Positions 13,790 to 15,335 of a DNA stretch of 15,335 nucleotides are shown one piece after another. This DNA is from Thermodesulfatator sp. (GTDB taxonomy: Bacteria; Desulfobacterota; Thermodesulfobacteria; Thermodesulfobacteriales; Thermodesulfobacteriaceae). Under the pieces are notes generated by a model that was given only the letters and a program-made list of their open reading frames with translations, had not been told where the DNA came from and searched no databases. Made by a program: the position numbers and the translations under genes. Numbering within the stretch: position 1 is the first letter of the stretch; each line of letters starts with the position of its first letter. The DNA is taken from contig JALWCD010000019.1 of the NCBI GenBank assembly GCA_027036915.1, positions 295 to 15,629 of the forward strand, in the 5' to 3' direction.

Positions 13790-15335
13790 CTAAAGTTCCT
13801 TCCGGATTTCGACCATCTCGTAGGCCTCGATCAGATCGCCCTCCTTGATGTCCTGGAAGTTCTCAAGCCCCACGCCGCACTCGTAGCCCGCGGCCACTTC
13901 CTTCACGTCCTCCTTGAAACGCTTGAGGGAGGCAATCTTTCCGGTATAGACCACCACCCCTTCCCGCAGGAGGCGCACGTTTCCACCCCGCACGAGCTTG
14001 CCTTCTTTCACGTAGCAGCCGGCCACCGTGCCCACCCGCGGCACCCGGAAGGTGGCCCGGACTTCGGCCAGACCGATGATCCGCTCCTCGTACTCGGGCT
14101 CGAGCAACCCGGCCAGGGCCTTCTTGACCTCTTCGATGGCCTGGTAGATCACGTCATAGAACCGGATGTCCACCTTCTCCTGCTTGGCCACCTCTTTGGC
14201 CTTGGCTGTGGGCCGGACGTTGAAGCCGATCACGATGGCCTCGGAGGCCGCGGCCAGCATGACGTCGCTCTCGCTGATGGCCCCGAGGCCGGAACGGATA
14301 ATGTTCACCCGCACCTCGTCCGTGGAGAGTTTCCGCAGGGCCTCGGAGAGGGCCTCTAGCGTGCCCTGGACATCGGCCTTGAGCACGATCTTGAGTTCCT
14401 TGATCTCGCCTTCCTTGAGTTTCTCGAAGACCTTGTCCAGCGAGAGCCGGGCCTTCTTGGCCTGTTCTTCCTCCCGGGCCTTGCGCTGACGGTATTCAGC
14501 CACCTTTCGGGCCGCCCCCTCATCCGGCATGACAATGAAATCGTCTCCGGCCTGGGGTACCTCCTCAAAGCCCAGGACCTCCACCGGGGTGGCCGGCGGG
14601 GCTTCCTTGAGCCGGTCGCCCCGTTCGTTGAGCATGGCCCGTACCCGCCCGAAGGTCATGCCGGCCACGAAGGGATCGCCCTCCCGCAGCGTACCCTCCT
14701 GGACGATGACGGTGGCCACCGGCCCCTTTCCTTTGTCGAGCCGGCTCTCGATGATCCGCCCCCGGGCCGGGCGATCCGGAGCGGCCTTGAGCTCCAGCAT
14801 CTCCGCTTGGAGAAGCACCAGCTCCAGAAGATCCTCTATCCCCTGGCGCTTTTTAGCCGAAACCTCCGCCATCAGGGTCTCGCCTCCCCAGTCCTCCGGC
14901 ACCAGCCCCAGCTCCGCAAGCTCGCTCTTGACCCTTTCGGGATTGGCGTCCGGCTTGTCGATCTTGTTGATGGCCACCACGATGGGCACCCCCGCGGCCC
15001 GGGCGTGATCGATGGCCTCCCGGGTCTGGTCCATCACGCCGTCGTCCGCAGCCACCACCAGGATGACGATATCCGTAACCTGGGCTCCCCGGGCCCGCAT
15101 GGAGGTGAAGGCCTCGTGTCCCGGGGTGTCGATAAAGGTGATCTCCCGACCGTCGGGCAGCCTGACCTTGTAAGCCCCGATGTGCTGGGTGATGCCTCCG
15201 GCCTCCCGTGAAGCCACGTCCGTTTTCCGGATGGCATCCAGGAGGGTGGTCTTACCGTGGTCCACGTGCCCCATCACGGTCACGATGGGCGGACGGGGCC
15301 GGAGTTCCTCGGGCGAGGGCGGCACGTACTCAAGC
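13790..15335 (-). CDS. infB: Translation initiation factor IF-2, C-terminal part (5' end outside window)
   Basis: GTPase that places initiator fMet-tRNA on the 30S subunit and promotes subunit joining. The window holds the last about 515 codons, and the frame runs open off the right edge (codons for L-E-Y precede the GTG at 15325), so that GTG is internal, not the start. Counting from it, the G domain has G1 GHVDHGKT (19-26), G2 around GGITQHIG (43-50), G3 DTPGHEAF (66-73), G4 NKID (120-123) and G5 SAKKRQG. Beta-barrel domain II, the [11 protein letters not shown] domain III and the C-terminal fMet-tRNA-binding domain ([15 protein letters not shown]) follow. The TAG stop at 13790 is four bases before the DUF503 gene. 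The IF2-N domains and variable linker are not in view. Confidence 0.98.
   Translation of the reverse strand, partial: LEYVPPSPEELRPRPPIVTVMGHVDHGKTTLLDAIRKTDVASREAGGITQHIGAYKVRLPDGREITFIDTPGHEAFTSMRARGAQVTDIVILVVAADDGVMDQTREAIDHARAAGVPIVVAINKIDKPDANPERVKSELAELGLVPEDWGGETLMAEVSAKKRQGIEDLLELVLLQAEMLELKAAPDRPARGRIIESRLDKGKGPVATVIVQEGTLREGDPFVAGMTFGRVRAMLNERGDRLKEAPPATPVEVLGFEEVPQAGDDFIVMPDEGAARKVAEYRQRKAREEEQAKKARLSLDKVFEKLKEGEIKELKIVLKADVQGTLEALSEALRKLSTDEVRVNIIRSGLGAISESDVMLAAASEAIVIGFNVRPTAKAKEVAKQEKVDIRFYDVIYQAIEEVKKALAGLLEPEYEERIIGLAEVRATFRVPRVGTVAGCYVKEGKLVRGGNVRLLREGVVVYTGKIASLKRFKEDVKEVAAGYECGVGLENFQDIKEGDLIEAYEMVEIRKEL

Noticed and set aside
15323..15325. GTG as the start of infB (or of a short IF-2 form)
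   Set aside because: The frame continues upstream off the window edge, no Shine-Dalgarno precedes it, and it sits immediately before the G domain, where full-length IF-2 is normally preceded by N-terminal domains.

Overview
The window is a gene-dense, GC-rich piece of bacterial chromosome, roughly 98% coding, with no mobile element, CRISPR array, tRNA or rRNA gene visible. The gene families, the infB-to-pnp gene order, the anaerobic-type cobalamin genes, the unusual Pgi type and the heavily overlapping reading frames fit a thermophilic, anaerobic member of the Thermodesulfobacteriota / former deltaproteobacterial lineage. That placement is an inference from gene content and protein style; no marker gene could be searched.

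Layout: (1) 1-2614, plus strand: the 3' end of a cobalamin operon, with the tail of a CbiT/CobL-type methyltransferase, then CbiF (CobM), then a CbiG-CbiH fusion. (2) 2611-4426, minus strand: livH-livM, two permease subunits of a branched-chain amino acid type ABC transporter, with no ATPase or binding protein beside them. (3) 4427-4528: a 102-base divergent promoter region. (4) 4529-7212, plus strand: a stand-alone glucose-6-phosphate isomerase followed 2 bases later by a two-helix potassium channel with an RCK domain. (5) 7204-7794, minus strand: 5-formyltetrahydrofolate cyclo-ligase. (6) 7851-8756, plus strand: ornithine carbamoyltransferase. (7) 8745-15335, minus strand: the translation/RNA-metabolism block infB (cut by the window edge) - DUF503 - rbfA - nrnA - truB - rpsO - pnp.

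The infB-pnp block is the classic housekeeping cluster for initiation, 30S maturation, tRNA modification and RNA turnover. Its genes are tightly packed: gaps of 1, 4 and 18 bases and overlaps of 11 and 26 bases, with one 73-base gap before rpsO that can fold into a GC-rich hairpin. All three convergent gene pairs in the window overlap at their stop codons (4, 9 and 12 bases), so there is no room for ordinary intrinsic terminators between them.

No wholly new system is evident. The most interesting signal is inside the potassium channel gene. Its first ATG lacks a Shine-Dalgarno sequence, but an internal ATG exactly at the membrane/RCK junction has a strong one, which suggests that a free RCK subunit is also made, as known for MthK. 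Secondary points of interest are the isolated livHM pair, the pgi-channel gene pair, the rpsO leader hairpin and the CbiG-CbiH fusion.
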